64,000 bases of DNA. It comes from Bacillota bacterium. GTDB taxonomy: Bacteria; Bacillota_A; Clostridia; Christensenellales; Aristaeellaceae. Positions within the stretch are counted from its first letter, which is position 1; each line of letters begins with the position of its first letter. Made by a program: the position numbers and the translations under genes. The DNA lies in NCBI GenBank assembly GCA_023421735.1, contig JAEZSP010000051.1, forward strand, positions 1 to 64,000. The letters are read 5' to 3'. Below are positions 7,922 through 16,706 of this stretch, one piece after another. The notes under the pieces were generated by a model. It had not been told where the DNA came from. It did not search any database and saw only the letters and a program-made list of their open reading frames with translations.

Positions 7922-9636
7922 TACTGCTTCGCCTCCTCGCGCTGTTGCTTTTCCCACATGTCTGCGTATTTGCCGCCGAGCTTCAGGAGCGATTCGTGCG
8001 TGCCTCGCTCGACGATCATGCCCTCCTCGAGATAGATGATCTCATCCGCGCTCTTGACCGCCGTCAACCGGTGCGCGATGATGATTGCCGTCTTGTCCTT
8101 GAGCTCGCCCGAGAGCGCACCCAGAATCTCGCCTTCCGTATGCGCGTCAACCGCGCTGAGCGTGTCGTCGAGGAGCAACAGTTTCGGGTCGCGCACCAGC
8201 GCGCGTGCGAGCGACGCCCGCTGCCGCTGCCCGCCGGAGAGGTGGTTGCCGCGCTCGCCGCACAGGGTTTGATATCCTTCCGGCATGCGCGCAATGTCAC
8301 CCGTAAGTCCCGCGACGCGAACCGCCTCCTCGATTTCTTCCATGGTTGCGCCGGAGAAAAAGTCGATATTCTCCTTGAGCGATATATTAAACAGGAAGCC
8401 ATCCTGCGGGACATAGCCCGTCATATCGCGCAGTGCGACTGCTGGAATGTCGCAGACGTCGCGTCCGCCCACCGAAATCGTCCCGCGCGGCACAGGCAAA
8501 AGTTTCATAAAAAGCTGTATGAGCGTCGACTTGCCGGAGCCGGTCGGCCCTACGATGCCGAGCGTTCCGCCTTGCCGAATGGAAAGATTGATGTTGCGCA
8601 GCGTGGACGTGGGTGCGTCGTCGTATTTAAAAGTAAGGGATCGAATCTCGATGTCGCCGCCAACTTCCTTGCCGTCGGACGTGCGCTCGAAGACAGGTAC
8701 TTCTTCCTCATTCATGAGCGCGCCAAGGCGCTTATATGAGGCGAGGCCGCGCTGAAGCGAGTTCGAGATGCGCCCGATCATCATGATCGGCATGACGATG
8801 ATTGTGAGAAACGTATTGAACGAGACATAATTTCCAAGCGAAATGTTGCCGCTGATCACGAGCGACCCGCCGTAGATGATGCCGATCATGTAGGAGATGC
8901 CAAACAGCACCGTGATCACGGGGTTGAGTAGCGCCGTCATCCGATAAAGCCGGATGTTGGATTCGCGCTTTTCGTTGCTTTCCAGTCCATAGGACTCCGA
9001 CTGGCGCGCTTCCTGCGCAAATGCTTTCAAGACGCGCATGCCGTTAATGTTCTCCTGTACGTGACCGGACAGCGTGGAAAACAGCTCCTGAACCCGCCGA
9101 AAACGGACCTGAATCTGTTGACCGATGATGAGCACGGCCGCGACGGCGAACGGCACCGGAATGAGTGCGTAGAGCGTCAGCAAGGGGTTGATGCTGCCTG
9201 CCATGGACGCGACCGAAAACCCGAACGTGGACAGCGAATTGAGCACCGACGCAACCACCATGCCGCTCATCATGCGCACCGCATTGAGGTCGTTGATTGC
9301 ATAGGCCATGAGGTCGCCCGAGCGATGGGTTCCATAAAACCGCACGGGAAGGAGCTGGAAATGGTCGTATAGCCGGTCGCGCAGATAGATCTCCATCTCG
9401 CGCGAGGTGAGCACGATGAAGTAACGCCATATGTCGCGCGTCACGAAGACGCCCAGCGCCACGGCGAGCATCAGCCAGATCTGGTGCACGAAAGCCGGCC
9501 AGTCACGCGCGCTGACCGCATCGATGGATGAGCCGAGTATGATTGGCGCCCGCGTCGTCAACCAGGCGCAGAAGAGCAGAAAAGCCGCCCCGGGGATATA
9601 GCGCCAGCCGTATTTCATGAAAAATGGTTTTAGCAT
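7921..9636 (-). CDS. ABC exporter half-transporter (degenerate-site partner)
   Basis: A 571-residue fused membrane/ATPase subunit with six N-terminal helices. Walker A is GPTGSGKST, the signature LSGGQRQRAS is canonical, and Walker B is LLLLDDTLSAVD, where the usual catalytic Glu is Asp. This is the pattern of heterodimeric exporters such as BmrCD or TM287/288, in which one ATP site is degenerate. The start MLKPFF at 9636 is chosen because GGAGG lies five bases upstream; the frame is open further, but translating it would read through the parS site. First gene of the exporter pair. Confidence 0.9.
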   Translation of the reverse strand: MLKPFFMKYGWRYIPGAAFLLFCAWLTTRAPIILGSSIDAVSARDWPAFVHQIWLMLAVALGVFVTRDIWRYFIVLTSREMEIYLRDRLYDHFQLLPVRFYGTHRSGDLMAYAINDLNAVRMMSGMVVASVLNSLSTFGFSVASMAGSINPLLTLYALIPVPFAVAAVLIIGQQIQVRFRRVQELFSTLSGHVQENINGMRVLKAFAQEARQSESYGLESNEKRESNIRLYRMTALLNPVITVLFGISYMIGIIYGGSLVISGNISLGNYVSFNTFLTIIVMPIMMIGRISNSLQRGLASYKRLGALMNEEEVPVFERTSDGKEVGGDIEIRSLTFKYDDAPTSTLRNINLSIRQGGTLGIVGPTGSGKSTLIQLFMKLLPVPRGTISVGGRDVCDIPAVALRDMTGYVPQDGFLFNISLKENIDFFSGATMEEIEEAVRVAGLTGDIARMPEGYQTLCGERGNHLSGGQRQRASLARALVRDPKLLLLDDTLSAVDAHTEGEILGALSGELKDKTAIIIAHRLTAVKSADEIIYLEEGMIVERGTHESLLKLGGKYADMWEKQQREEAKQ

Positions 9637-9661
9637 TGTTCCTCCATTCATCGGTCGAATT

Positions 9662-9677
9662 TGTTTCACGTGAAACA
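9662..9677. promoter_or_regulatory. parS site (ParB-binding)
   Basis: TGTTTCACGTGAAACA is a perfect 16-base palindrome matching the bacterial parS consensus TGTTNCACGTGAAACA. ParB nucleates on such sites, spreads and loads condensin. Chromosomal parS sites cluster near the origin. It lies between the metallophosphoesterase stop and the ABC exporter start. Confidence 0.93.
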
Positions 9678-9686
9678 ATGATCCGG

Positions 9687-10598
9687 TCACGGGCCGCTCC
9701 GACGCAGTGTAATGAGATGTACCTGCGCGGACGTTCCGAAGCGGAGGTTTACCGCCTCACAGCCAAGACCTTCACTCACCAGCAAATAGGTTCCGGATTC
9801 CTTATGCCAGCCCGAAAGATAGCGCGTTTCGCGACGCGTGAGCCGGAAGAGGGTTCGCCCAAAGAGAATCACCTGTCCGCCGTGTGTGTGTCCGGTGAGC
9901 ATGAGGTCACACCATGCACCCGCATCCTCCGCCTCCGCAGTCAGAACGCCCGCTGCGGAAGCGGGGTTGTGCGCCGCGACGATCACGAAATCCCCCTTAA
10001 AAAACGTGGAAGCGATCGCACCATAATCTGTCTTGCCGCTTGTGGCGTCAGAAAGGCCCACGAGCGCGATTTTTGCGCCATCTTTTTCGAGTGTGACGCC
10101 AGAATCCGAAAGAAATGTAAAGCCGCCGAGCGAGAGTTCTGCCGCGAGATTCTCGGCATCCTTTTCGTCTTCGCCCGCGACGGCGAATTTGCCCAGCGGC
10201 GCATCGAAGTCCCGAAGCGCCGCGAACAGCGCGCGCCGTTTATCCCCGAGATCCTGTTCTGAACCCGTGTCGTTGAGGTTGTCCCAGAATGAGGCGCAGG
10301 CGTAATCGCCCCCAAGGATCAAAATGTCCGGGTCGAGCGTCTCGAGCCGATCGAAAAAACGCGCGACGCCGGAGGGAGTTGTGAACCCGACCATGTCGAT
10401 ATCGGATGCATAAAGGATCTTGAGTCCGTCAAATGCGGGCGGCAAATCGGGAGCGGAGAGCGTCACGCGCTCCACATGCGCGATCCGCGCGAGAACCGCC
10501 GCGTATCCAAGCGTTCCCAGGAGTGCGAGCGCGATCGCCAGGAAAAGACCCGTGACAATCCGCCGCCCCGGGGCGGCGCCCTTTTTCTTTTTTTTCAT
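9687..10598 (-). CDS. Membrane-anchored metallophosphoesterase-like protein, altered active site
   Basis: A 303-residue protein with a basic N-terminus (MKKKKKG) and one membrane helix at residues 13-33, followed by a calcineurin-like phosphoesterase domain of the YkuE type. Recognisable motifs are GGDYA (96-100), AAHNP (His210) and GHTHGG (236-241). The usual first motif DxH is SDIDMVG, with Asp68 in place of His. The usual GNHD is replaced by GEDE (142-145). Two metal or catalytic positions therefore differ from the family, so activity may be changed or lost. The start at 10598 follows GGAGG by seven bases. It is flanked on both sides by parS. Confidence 0.78.
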   Translation of the reverse strand: MKKKKKGAAPGRRIVTGLFLAIALALLGTLGYAAVLARIAHVERVTLSAPDLPPAFDGLKILYASDIDMVGFTTPSGVARFFDRLETLDPDILILGGDYACASFWDNLNDTGSEQDLGDKRRALFAALRDFDAPLGKFAVAGEDEKDAENLAAELSLGGFTFLSDSGVTLEKDGAKIALVGLSDATSGKTDYGAIASTFFKGDFVIVAAHNPASAAGVLTAEAEDAGAWCDLMLTGHTHGGQVILFGRTLFRLTRRETRYLSGWHKESGTYLLVSEGLGCEAVNLRFGTSAQVHLITLRRSGP

Positions 10599-10622
10599 TG
10601 CTGAGCCTCCGCCAAACATAAT

Positions 10623-10638
10623 TGTTTCACGTGAAACA
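10623..10638. promoter_or_regulatory. parS site (ParB-binding), second copy
   Basis: Second perfect copy of TGTTTCACGTGAAACA, 961 bases from the first and just upstream of the metallophosphoesterase start. Two exact copies of a 16-base palindrome in one kilobase are very unlikely by chance. Confidence 0.93.
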
Positions 10639-10796
10639 GTCCGGCAGTCGTTGAAGCGTTAAAACGCAGTCTCTCCCGCGCGGGATGATCGGCGCGCTTC
10701 GCTTCCGGAGACGAATTTTTGACTTCGGAGTGATAAATAAGGGCCATCCCGTTATATTTTGTCGGCAATTTGCCTATTTTGTTTTTGCCCATGTCA

Positions 10797-10825
10797 TTGC
10801 AACAAGTCACGCCATCTATTATAAT
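10797..10825 (+). promoter_or_regulatory. Sigma-A type promoter
   Basis: TTGCAA, 17-base spacer, TATAAT; 75 bases upstream of the DUF5711-like gene start. Confidence 0.7.
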
Positions 10826-10899
10826 ATAAATAGCGTCCGTATTCAATACAGGCGGGGTTAAAAAGTTATGCGCCTAACGATACGGGCGTGGGAGGATTC

Positions 10900-12003
10900 A
10901 TGGAGTCAAATCGCAAGGCGCGCATGCCATGGATCATCGTGATATTGATCGTCTCATTGGTGCTGACGTTTGCCTTTCTGTTCGCGCTTCTCATTCGCGG
11001 CACAAAGGGCGGCAACGATTTTGGCAGCTACAAGGCGCTCGCGGTTCCCGCGGGCGCGCAGGTACAGGCAACCGGGGACGGGTTTGTGTATTACGACGGT
11101 TCGACGATCGCGCGCGTGAAAGCGTCCGGCAAGACGGCGTGGACGTACCTGATCGGCACGAATGCCACGATTTCGGCGGGCGGCACGAGCGTCGCGGCTT
11201 GGTCGGACGAGACGATCACGCTGATCGATATGCAAAGCGGGGTATCGACCTATTCGAACGCGCAGGGGGAGCCCGTACAGTCCGTGCGCGTGGGTGAGAA
11301 ATATGTGGCCGCTCTTCTGGGATCGGATGCGGACAACACCGTCGTTGTTCTCGAAACGGGCGGTAAGCGCGTTTACGAGGCGGATTTCAACCAGCAGACG
11401 GTCATCGATTACGGATTTTTCTCCGCCGGGAATCTGATGTGGGTGATGGCGCTTGACACAACCGGAAGCGTTCCCACCTGCGAGATCACCACGTACAAGC
11501 CCGGCAACCGCCGCGTGGTGGGACTCATTTCGGACACGGAGCAATTGATGTACAATGTCACGTTCCAATCGACCAACATCCGCTGCACGGGCGTTACTTA
11601 TCTCAAGGCGTATGACTACACGGGCACGGAAGACGTCGCGCAGAGAAAACTGGTCTACGGTTGGACGCTCGTCTCTGCGGACAAGGGCGACGACCCGATG
11701 ACCGCCTTCGTTCCGACGGGCCAATCCGACGGAACGGGAACGATCAAGGATGTGCGGATGGTGCGCGCAGGGTTGGATCAAACTGTCCGGATGCCGTTTC
11801 CGTGCAGGGCGATCGTCGCGCGTGGGGACAACGTCTACGGGTTTTCGAAGGACGGGCACGTGATGGTCGCCACAGCCGGGCGCCAGAAGGTGAATGCATA
11901 CGCGATGTCCTTTGAAATTGACGATGTATTCGGCGTGACGGACGACGGCGCGGCGGTTGTGCGGTCGGGCGGCACGGTATACATCATCTCGTTGGGCGGA
12001 TAG
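10900..12003 (+). CDS. DUF5711-like membrane-anchored protein
   Basis: A 367-residue protein with a short basic N-terminus and one membrane helix at residues about 10-32. An extracytoplasmic region follows, made of repeated beta-rich units (VYYDGSTIARV, VAAWSDETITLI, YVAALLG, VYGFSKDGHVMV) that look like blades of a propeller. This resembles the DUF5711 family of clostridial surface proteins, whose function is unknown. The start at 10900 (MESNRKARMP) follows GGGAGG by four bases; a GTG at 10888 is in frame but lacks a site. It is followed closely by the CvpA-like gene, suggesting an envelope operon. Confidence 0.75.
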   Translation: MESNRKARMPWIIVILIVSLVLTFAFLFALLIRGTKGGNDFGSYKALAVPAGAQVQATGDGFVYYDGSTIARVKASGKTAWTYLIGTNATISAGGTSVAAWSDETITLIDMQSGVSTYSNAQGEPVQSVRVGEKYVAALLGSDADNTVVVLETGGKRVYEADFNQQTVIDYGFFSAGNLMWVMALDTTGSVPTCEITTYKPGNRRVVGLISDTEQLMYNVTFQSTNIRCTGVTYLKAYDYTGTEDVAQRKLVYGWTLVSADKGDDPMTAFVPTGQSDGTGTIKDVRMVRAGLDQTVRMPFPCRAIVARGDNVYGFSKDGHVMVATAGRQKVNAYAMSFEIDDVFGVTDDGAAVVRSGGTVYIISLGG

Positions 12004-12069
12004 AAAAATGGATAGAATCTCCAAATAAAGGGAACGCTAGGCGCGATTCAAATAGCGGGAGGGATTATC

Positions 12070-12810
12070 ATGAATGTCGTGGACATCATTATTCTTTTGA
12101 TCCTGGGCTACAGCCTGCTGGCAGGCATGTACAAGGGCTTCATTGCCTCGGGGCTTGCGCTTCTGGGCTTTGTGGCGTCCTGGTTCGGCGCATACTTCAG
12201 CTATACAACGCTGATGAACGTTGCGCTGTCGAACCCGACGATCATGGGTTTCTGTTCGAACCTGCTCGAGCCGGAGAACTTCCTGGGGCAGAGCGCCTCA
12301 AGTCTCGTCAGCGAAGTTGCGAACACGGACGCGTTTCAGGCGATCGCCGAAACGGTGAGAAGTAAAATCCCCCTGATCGGCGATGCCTTTGCAAACAACG
12401 TCAACACACAGGCGTTTTCAGGCAAGGTGTTCGGGTCAACGCAGTTGACGACGCTCTCCCAGTACCTCGACCAGACGGTTTGGACGGCGGTCTTTGGCGT
12501 TCTTTCCTTTATCGTGATGTTCGCGCTGATCTACGTCGTTGTGACGCTGTTTGTGAATCTCCTGAATCACGTCATTTCCTTCCCGGTGCTTCGGCGTGTG
12601 GATTGGCTCCTCGGCGGCATCTTCGGACTTCTGCGCGGCGCGGTGGTCGCAATGCTGCTCTTCGTGGTTGCGAATTATATCATCTCCATGTTCCTTGCGG
12701 ATAACAGCGGGGTTGAGCAAATACTGAGCGGGTCGCGGCTCTTGAAATTCGCGGATGGATTGTCGTTTATTCGGGTGGAGAGCCTCCTTTCGAAAATCAT
12801 CGGCGGCTAA
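12070..12810 (+). CDS. CvpA family membrane protein
   Basis: A 246-residue membrane protein beginning MNVVDIIILLILGYSLLAGMYKGFI, the typical CvpA opening (short acidic start, helix, GxxKGF). Hydrophobic segments cluster at the N-terminus and in the second half (FGVLSFIVMFALIYVVVTLFV; GGIFGLLRGAVVAMLLFVV). In the middle is a longer, more polar extracytoplasmic stretch (residues about 45-130). CvpA proteins are linked to colicin V production and envelope stress, but the molecular role is unresolved. GGGAGGG precedes the start, and a rho-independent terminator follows the stop. Confidence 0.82.
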   Translation: MNVVDIIILLILGYSLLAGMYKGFIASGLALLGFVASWFGAYFSYTTLMNVALSNPTIMGFCSNLLEPENFLGQSASSLVSEVANTDAFQAIAETVRSKIPLIGDAFANNVNTQAFSGKVFGSTQLTTLSQYLDQTVWTAVFGVLSFIVMFALIYVVVTLFVNLLNHVISFPVLRRVDWLLGGIFGLLRGAVVAMLLFVVANYIISMFLADNSGVEQILSGSRLLKFADGLSFIRVESLLSKIIGG

Positions 12811-12822
12811 GAGGACAGCGAA

Positions 12823-12860
12823 CGCGGCGTCGGGTGCGGAACCTGGCGCCGCGCTTTTTT
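12823..12860 (+). terminator. Rho-independent terminator after CvpA-like gene
   Basis: CGCGGCG pairs with CGCCGCG across a loop of about 18 bases and is followed by CTTTTTT. Confidence 0.75.
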
Positions 12861-12995
12861 GTGTTTGTGACGAAACCATTTGCTGCCTTCGAGCGTCCTA
12901 TAAAAGGTACGCACATCTTTACAGTCTTTTACAGGATTCGCCCTAATTATGGTTTATACTAACTGTATCTAAGACCGCGTACGCGGAGGTGTAAC

Positions 12996-14333
12996 ATGAC
13001 ATTGGTTCGCAGGTTTGGCACGGTTTTTCTTGCGCTGCTTCTTGTGCTTGCGCTTACACTGACGGCGATTGCCGAGGACTATCATGTTCTTTCAAATGGC
13101 AGCAGTGACGGGGAAGGCGTATACGCCGTGTATTCTCTCCAACAACGATTGATTCAGCTCGGTTATCTGACCGGAAGCGCAGACGGAAAGTTCGGCACGG
13201 GAACCGAAGCCGCCGTGCGCGCATTTCAGGCGGCAAGCGGCTTGGAAGCGACGGGCATTGCGACGGTGGAGACGCAGGAGCTTCTTTTTTCTGATCTCTC
13301 GGACGCAAACCAAACCACACAGGCGACCTCCTCGCCCGACGGGGTCAATATTACGACCGGGGCGACCGGTAACGATGTCTATATCCTGCAGGCGTATATG
13401 TACACCTGGGGCTTTTCTTTGGACGAGCCGGACGGTAAATTTGGTACGGGTACGCGCAAGGCGCTTTCGGAATTTATGAACTATGCCTACGACGACATGA
13501 TTGCCTTTACCCAGGCGCGCCGTGCCGCCGTGACGCCGGCCCCGACGCCCGATCCCACTCCCACGCCTGCGCCCGGCGAGATGGATGAAATGGATGATGT
13601 GCTCGACGTGGCGATTACCCCTTCGCCGACCATACAAGCCGACGGCACTGTGACCGCCGAATGGTTTGATTACATACAAAACGGGTTTGATCCGAACAAC
13701 ATTGCGGCAGATGTCTCGGTTGGCGCATCCGGCGTGGATGTGAAGCGGATGCAGCGCAGGCTCTTTGCGCTTCAGTATATCGCCGGGGGTGTCGATGGCG
13801 GATTTGGCGAGCATACCGAGGTCGCCCTCGCGTATTTCCAGGAGCGCAATGGGCTCGACGCGAATGGCAAGCTCAATTCCGAAACCGCTGCAAAGCTCTA
13901 TTCCAATACGGCGCTTTCCTCCGATCAGTATGTTTCCCTCTATGAGGCGAAGGTTTCCATCAAGGATCAGCGCGTCTATATCTACAAATGGACGGGCTCC
14001 GGCTATACCAAGCTCGCGCACACGTTCATCTGCTCCACGGGCACCAAGCAGAATCCGACCATCATCGGCACATTCCAGGCCAGCGGGCGCAACGGCGAGT
14101 GGTACTACTTCGAGGATTCATACGTCTGGGCGCGCTATGTCTTTGTCATCGAGGGCGGCTATTTCTTTCATTCTGTCCTCTATAAAAAGAAGGGTGGAGA
14201 GCCAACTTCCTCTTCCGTGCACAATCTGGGCACCCGCGCTTCTCACGGCTGTATCCGTCTGCAGGTGGAGGACGCCAAATGGATCTACGATAACTGCGCG
14301 AACGGCATGACCGTTACCATCTACGACGACTGA
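12996..14333 (+). CDS. Secreted L,D-transpeptidase with peptidoglycan-binding repeats
   Basis: A 445-residue exported enzyme. The signal peptide spans residues 1-26 (RRFGTVFLALLLVLALTLTAIA, cut before EDYH). Three peptidoglycan-binding-1 type repeats lie at about 43-97, 123-170 and 243-300, each with the L..LGY...DG.FG..T..A...FQ pattern. Between the second and third is a Pro/Thr-rich linker (PAPTPDPTPTPAP). The C-terminal YkuD domain (315-443) has the catalytic SHGCIRL with Cys419. It should make 3-3 cross-links or attach proteins to peptidoglycan outside the membrane. The middle repeat is the most diverged. It is followed by a strong terminator. Confidence 0.92.
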   Translation: MTLVRRFGTVFLALLLVLALTLTAIAEDYHVLSNGSSDGEGVYAVYSLQQRLIQLGYLTGSADGKFGTGTEAAVRAFQAASGLEATGIATVETQELLFSDLSDANQTTQATSSPDGVNITTGATGNDVYILQAYMYTWGFSLDEPDGKFGTGTRKALSEFMNYAYDDMIAFTQARRAAVTPAPTPDPTPTPAPGEMDEMDDVLDVAITPSPTIQADGTVTAEWFDYIQNGFDPNNIAADVSVGASGVDVKRMQRRLFALQYIAGGVDGGFGEHTEVALAYFQERNGLDANGKLNSETAAKLYSNTALSSDQYVSLYEAKVSIKDQRVYIYKWTGSGYTKLAHTFICSTGTKQNPTIIGTFQASGRNGEWYYFEDSYVWARYVFVIEGGYFFHSVLYKKKGGEPTSSSVHNLGTRASHGCIRLQVEDAKWIYDNCANGMTVTIYDD

Positions 14334-14347
14334 AAAGAATAAAAATC

Positions 14348-14384
14348 GACCGCGCGGAGGATTTGGCCTCCGCGCGGTCTTTTC
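14348..14384. terminator. Bidirectional rho-independent terminator
   Basis: A 13-base perfect stem GACCGCGCGGAGG / CCTCCGCGCGGTC with a six-base loop. It has a T-run on the right and an A-run on the left, so it can serve both the L,D-transpeptidase gene and the convergent MazG-like gene. Confidence 0.85.
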
Positions 14385-14401
14385 ATACCGGGCGTTTTTT
14401 G

Positions 14402-14731
14402 TCACCAGCGCCCCAGGTTCCGTTCGCACTTTTCGCGGTAGATTTTCGAAAACTCCTCGGCAGACATGTCAAAGCAGAGGAGAGCATCCATGAGGTACAT
14501 GACCGCGTCGCCGATTTCCTCCATGAAATGGCTTCGCAGAGCGGGCTCAGCCTGAACGGCGTCGACGCCCTCCTTTTTGAGAAGGTCGGCGGCCTCGGCG
14601 AGCTCGCCATAGGCCCAGAGCATTTGCTCGATGCTGACTGCCGGCGTGAGCGCGCCCCATTTTTCCCTGTATTTTTCGTGCAGCGCCTTTTGGCGCGTGA
14701 GCATTTCGCGGATCGTAAGCGTTTCGTCCAT
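14402..14731 (-). CDS. MazG-like nucleotide pyrophosphohydrolase
   Basis: A 109-residue all-alpha protein with the MazG/dUTPase-superfamily metal motif: WAYGELAEAADLLKKEG followed by HFMEEIGDAVMYLMDAL (the E..E...EE..D pattern). Such enzymes hydrolyse nucleoside triphosphates to monophosphates and pyrophosphate, usually to clean the nucleotide pool. The substrate is not predictable here. The start abuts the stop of the upstream secreted-protein gene (TAAATG), suggesting a three-gene operon with the alpha/beta hydrolase. A second MazG-like gene is found at 27348. Confidence 0.78.
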   Translation of the reverse strand: MDETLTIREMLTRQKALHEKYREKWGALTPAVSIEQMLWAYGELAEAADLLKKEGVDAVQAEPALRSHFMEEIGDAVMYLMDALLCFDMSAEEFSKIYREKCERNLGRW

Positions 14732-15307
14732 TTAATCCTCCATCAACAGGGTGATATCGTCGGCAGAGAGCGGCGTGTACCAGTGTGCGAGCAGCGTGAA
14801 CATCGCGCCGCTGTCCTCGTGATACAGGCTCGCCGCGCAGGCGACATAGGTGCCCTCGTAGTAATTGAGTGCGTAGTCCTCACCCGCATAGAAGGCCGCT
14901 TCCACGGCCTCCAGCTGCGCGGTGAGCCATTCTGCAAAGGCCGCCTGCTCCTCGTCGAGCAAAAAGGGGAGCGCCAGCGCCCGCAGCGAGTCCGCGGCGC
15001 GCGCCTGGAACGTGTTTTGGTCGTAGGTCTGAAGAACCGCCGTCCCCGCGCGCGAAAGCGTGTCCTCGTCAAATGAGACGAGCAGATAGACGCTCCCATC
15101 GGAATCCGTAAAGAGCATGAGCGACTGTTCGGCCCCGATGAGGTTGGTAAAGGCAAAGTCCTCGCCCAGCACATCCCGCATGACCGCATTGTGCATGGAG
15201 ACGACCGCGCTTGCCGCCAACTGCGCTTCCGCGCGCGGCGCCACGTCCTCCGCATGCGCGGGGATTGCCAGAAAAAGTGCCGCGAGTAGACAGATCAATC
15301 GTCTCAT
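14732..15307 (-). CDS. Secreted protein of unknown function
   Basis: A 191-residue protein with a clear signal peptide (MRRLICLLAALFLAIPAHA, cut before EDVAPR) and no lipobox. The mature part is acidic and alanine-rich, with predicted alternating helices and strands; no domain is recognised. The frame is open upstream, but the start at 15307 is favoured because it overlaps the stop of the alpha/beta hydrolase gene as ATGA, which implies translational coupling. The pairing suggests both act outside the membrane on a related target, but this is inference. Confidence 0.68.
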   Translation of the reverse strand: MRRLICLLAALFLAIPAHAEDVAPRAEAQLAASAVVSMHNAVMRDVLGEDFAFTNLIGAEQSLMLFTDSDGSVYLLVSFDEDTLSRAGTAVLQTYDQNTFQARAADSLRALALPFLLDEEQAAFAEWLTAQLEAVEAAFYAGEDYALNYYEGTYVACAASLYHEDSGAMFTLLAHWYTPLSADDITLLMED

Positions 15308-16584
15308 TGCGCCAGCACCCATGCGGCGACGTCGCCCGCCAGCGCGTCCGAAACGCCCGTCAAACTCGAGTAGTCGGCCGCCGTGCCCGTCATCTCGCCG
15401 GACAGGTCGCAAAGGAGATGGGTCATGTCGTCGTAAAGCACATAGGTTGCGTTGTCATCGCCTGCGAGAGCGGCCTTGTAGGCCTCGATGCCCTCGGTCG
15501 GCAACACCTGAAAGTCCTTTGCGCCCTGCGCGATGAAGATCGGCAATCCCAGCGTGATCATTTTGGCCGCGTAATCATAATCCGCCTCGTCGAACCAGTA
15601 ATGGAGACTGGCGCCCAGAACGGTCTGTGCCTTGCGGTCGGCTTCCGACAGGTCTTTCATGCCGTCAAACTGCGCTTGATACGTGGCGCGCGTCTGCTCG
15701 TCCGCGCCCGCATCCTTTAATTGCCGCATGAGAATCTCGAACAGAGGCAGCGGCGATCCCGCGAGCAAGACCATGCCGGAGATCTTTTCCGCCCCGATTT
15801 TATCCGCCACACGGGGGGCGACCATCGCGCCTTCCGAGTGCCCGAGCAGGAAAATGTGCCCGATGCGCGCGTCCGCCGCAAGCAGATCGACCGCGGCGGC
15901 GGCGTCATACGCATACTCATCGTCTACGGTAAAGTCCGCGTTCGCCACGGCCAGATCCGCGTGTGCGTAGGTGTACTTGTCATATCGAATGCTCGCCACC
16001 CCATTGCGCGCAAGCCGATGGGCAAGTTCTGCAAAAATCGAGATGCCGTAGACCGTCTCGTCCATGTTGCTTGCACCCGAGCCCTGCATCATGACGACGC
16101 AGGGGAACGGGCCGTCGCCTTCCGGCAATGTCAGTTTCCCATTCGTCTCGTCCGCCGTGCCCGCGCGCAGCGTCGCGTCTTCCTCGGTGTATCCGCCCGC
16201 GTCGTTCTGCCCGGCGGCTTTCATGGCGTAATCTGCGATTGTCAGGCCCGCGAGTTTACCGTCCGCGTCAAAGATCAACGTCAGCGTCACGTTGGCGTTT
16301 GCAAAGTCGCAGGAGACATGATAACCCGCATAACCCTGGATGTCCGCGGATGTTATATCCGTAAACCCGTCATAGGCGCCAAAGGACGCCTCGATCTGCG
16401 CCCAAATCTGGCCGAACGCCTCCGCCGAACCGATCTGTGTCTGCATGGCGGAATCGCTCATGGCGAACAGCGCGTCAAAATCCCCGGCGGCGACGAGTCC
16501 CATCGCGCCCTCTGCAGGGCCTTCCGCCAAGGCAAAAGCCGGCAGCAGCGCAAGTACCAATATCAGTATCAGCCCTTTCTTCAT
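15304..16584 (-). CDS. Secreted alpha/beta hydrolase
   Basis: A 426-residue exported protein. The signal peptide is MKKGLILILVLALLPAFALA. Residues about 25-120 form a small domain resembling DUF3887 (found in front of secreted hydrolases). Residues about 145-426 are an alpha/beta hydrolase with the oxyanion region VVMMQGSGAS, the nucleophile elbow LLGHSEGAM (GxSxG) and a late catalytic His in YDDMTHLL. Probably an esterase or acyl-hydrolase acting at the cell surface. It has its own strong promoter (16605-16634). Confidence 0.85.
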   Translation of the reverse strand: MKKGLILILVLALLPAFALAEGPAEGAMGLVAAGDFDALFAMSDSAMQTQIGSAEAFGQIWAQIEASFGAYDGFTDITSADIQGYAGYHVSCDFANANVTLTLIFDADGKLAGLTIADYAMKAAGQNDAGGYTEEDATLRAGTADETNGKLTLPEGDGPFPCVVMMQGSGASNMDETVYGISIFAELAHRLARNGVASIRYDKYTYAHADLAVANADFTVDDEYAYDAAAAVDLLAADARIGHIFLLGHSEGAMVAPRVADKIGAEKISGMVLLAGSPLPLFEILMRQLKDAGADEQTRATYQAQFDGMKDLSEADRKAQTVLGASLHYWFDEADYDYAAKMITLGLPIFIAQGAKDFQVLPTEGIEAYKAALAGDDNATYVLYDDMTHLLCDLSGEMTGTAADYSSLTGVSDALAGDVAAWVLAQ

Positions 16585-16604
16585 AAAGCACCTCCGATAC
16601 TGAA

Positions 16605-16634
16605 AGTATAGCCGCCCCTACCCCACCTTGTCAA
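16605..16634 (-). promoter_or_regulatory. Sigma-A type promoter for secreted hydrolase
   Basis: Read on the reverse strand: TTGACA, 18-base spacer, TATACT; about 20 bases upstream of the start codon at 16584. Confidence 0.75.
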
Positions 16635-16642
16635 CAACACCA

Positions 16643-16680
16643 AACGCAACTGCGGCGCACGGAGGCGACGCAGTTGCGTT
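16643..16680 (-). terminator. Hairpin after glycerophosphodiesterase gene
   Basis: A 12-base perfect stem AACGCAACTGCG / CGCAGTTGCGTT with a 14-base loop. The downstream T-run on the reverse strand is short, so termination may be partial. Confidence 0.55.
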
Positions 16681-16706
16681 GAAAGAATAACCGACCCGGG
16701 AACGGC

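Noticed and set aside
6530..8035. Forward frame of 501 codons opposite the ABC exporter
   Set aside because: Antisense shadow with high His/Asp/Arg content; the exporter on the other strand has every expected motif.
9662..10638. Replication origin within the window
   Set aside because: Despite parS sites, no dnaA gene, DnaA-box cluster (TTATCCACA) or AT-rich unwinding region was seen.
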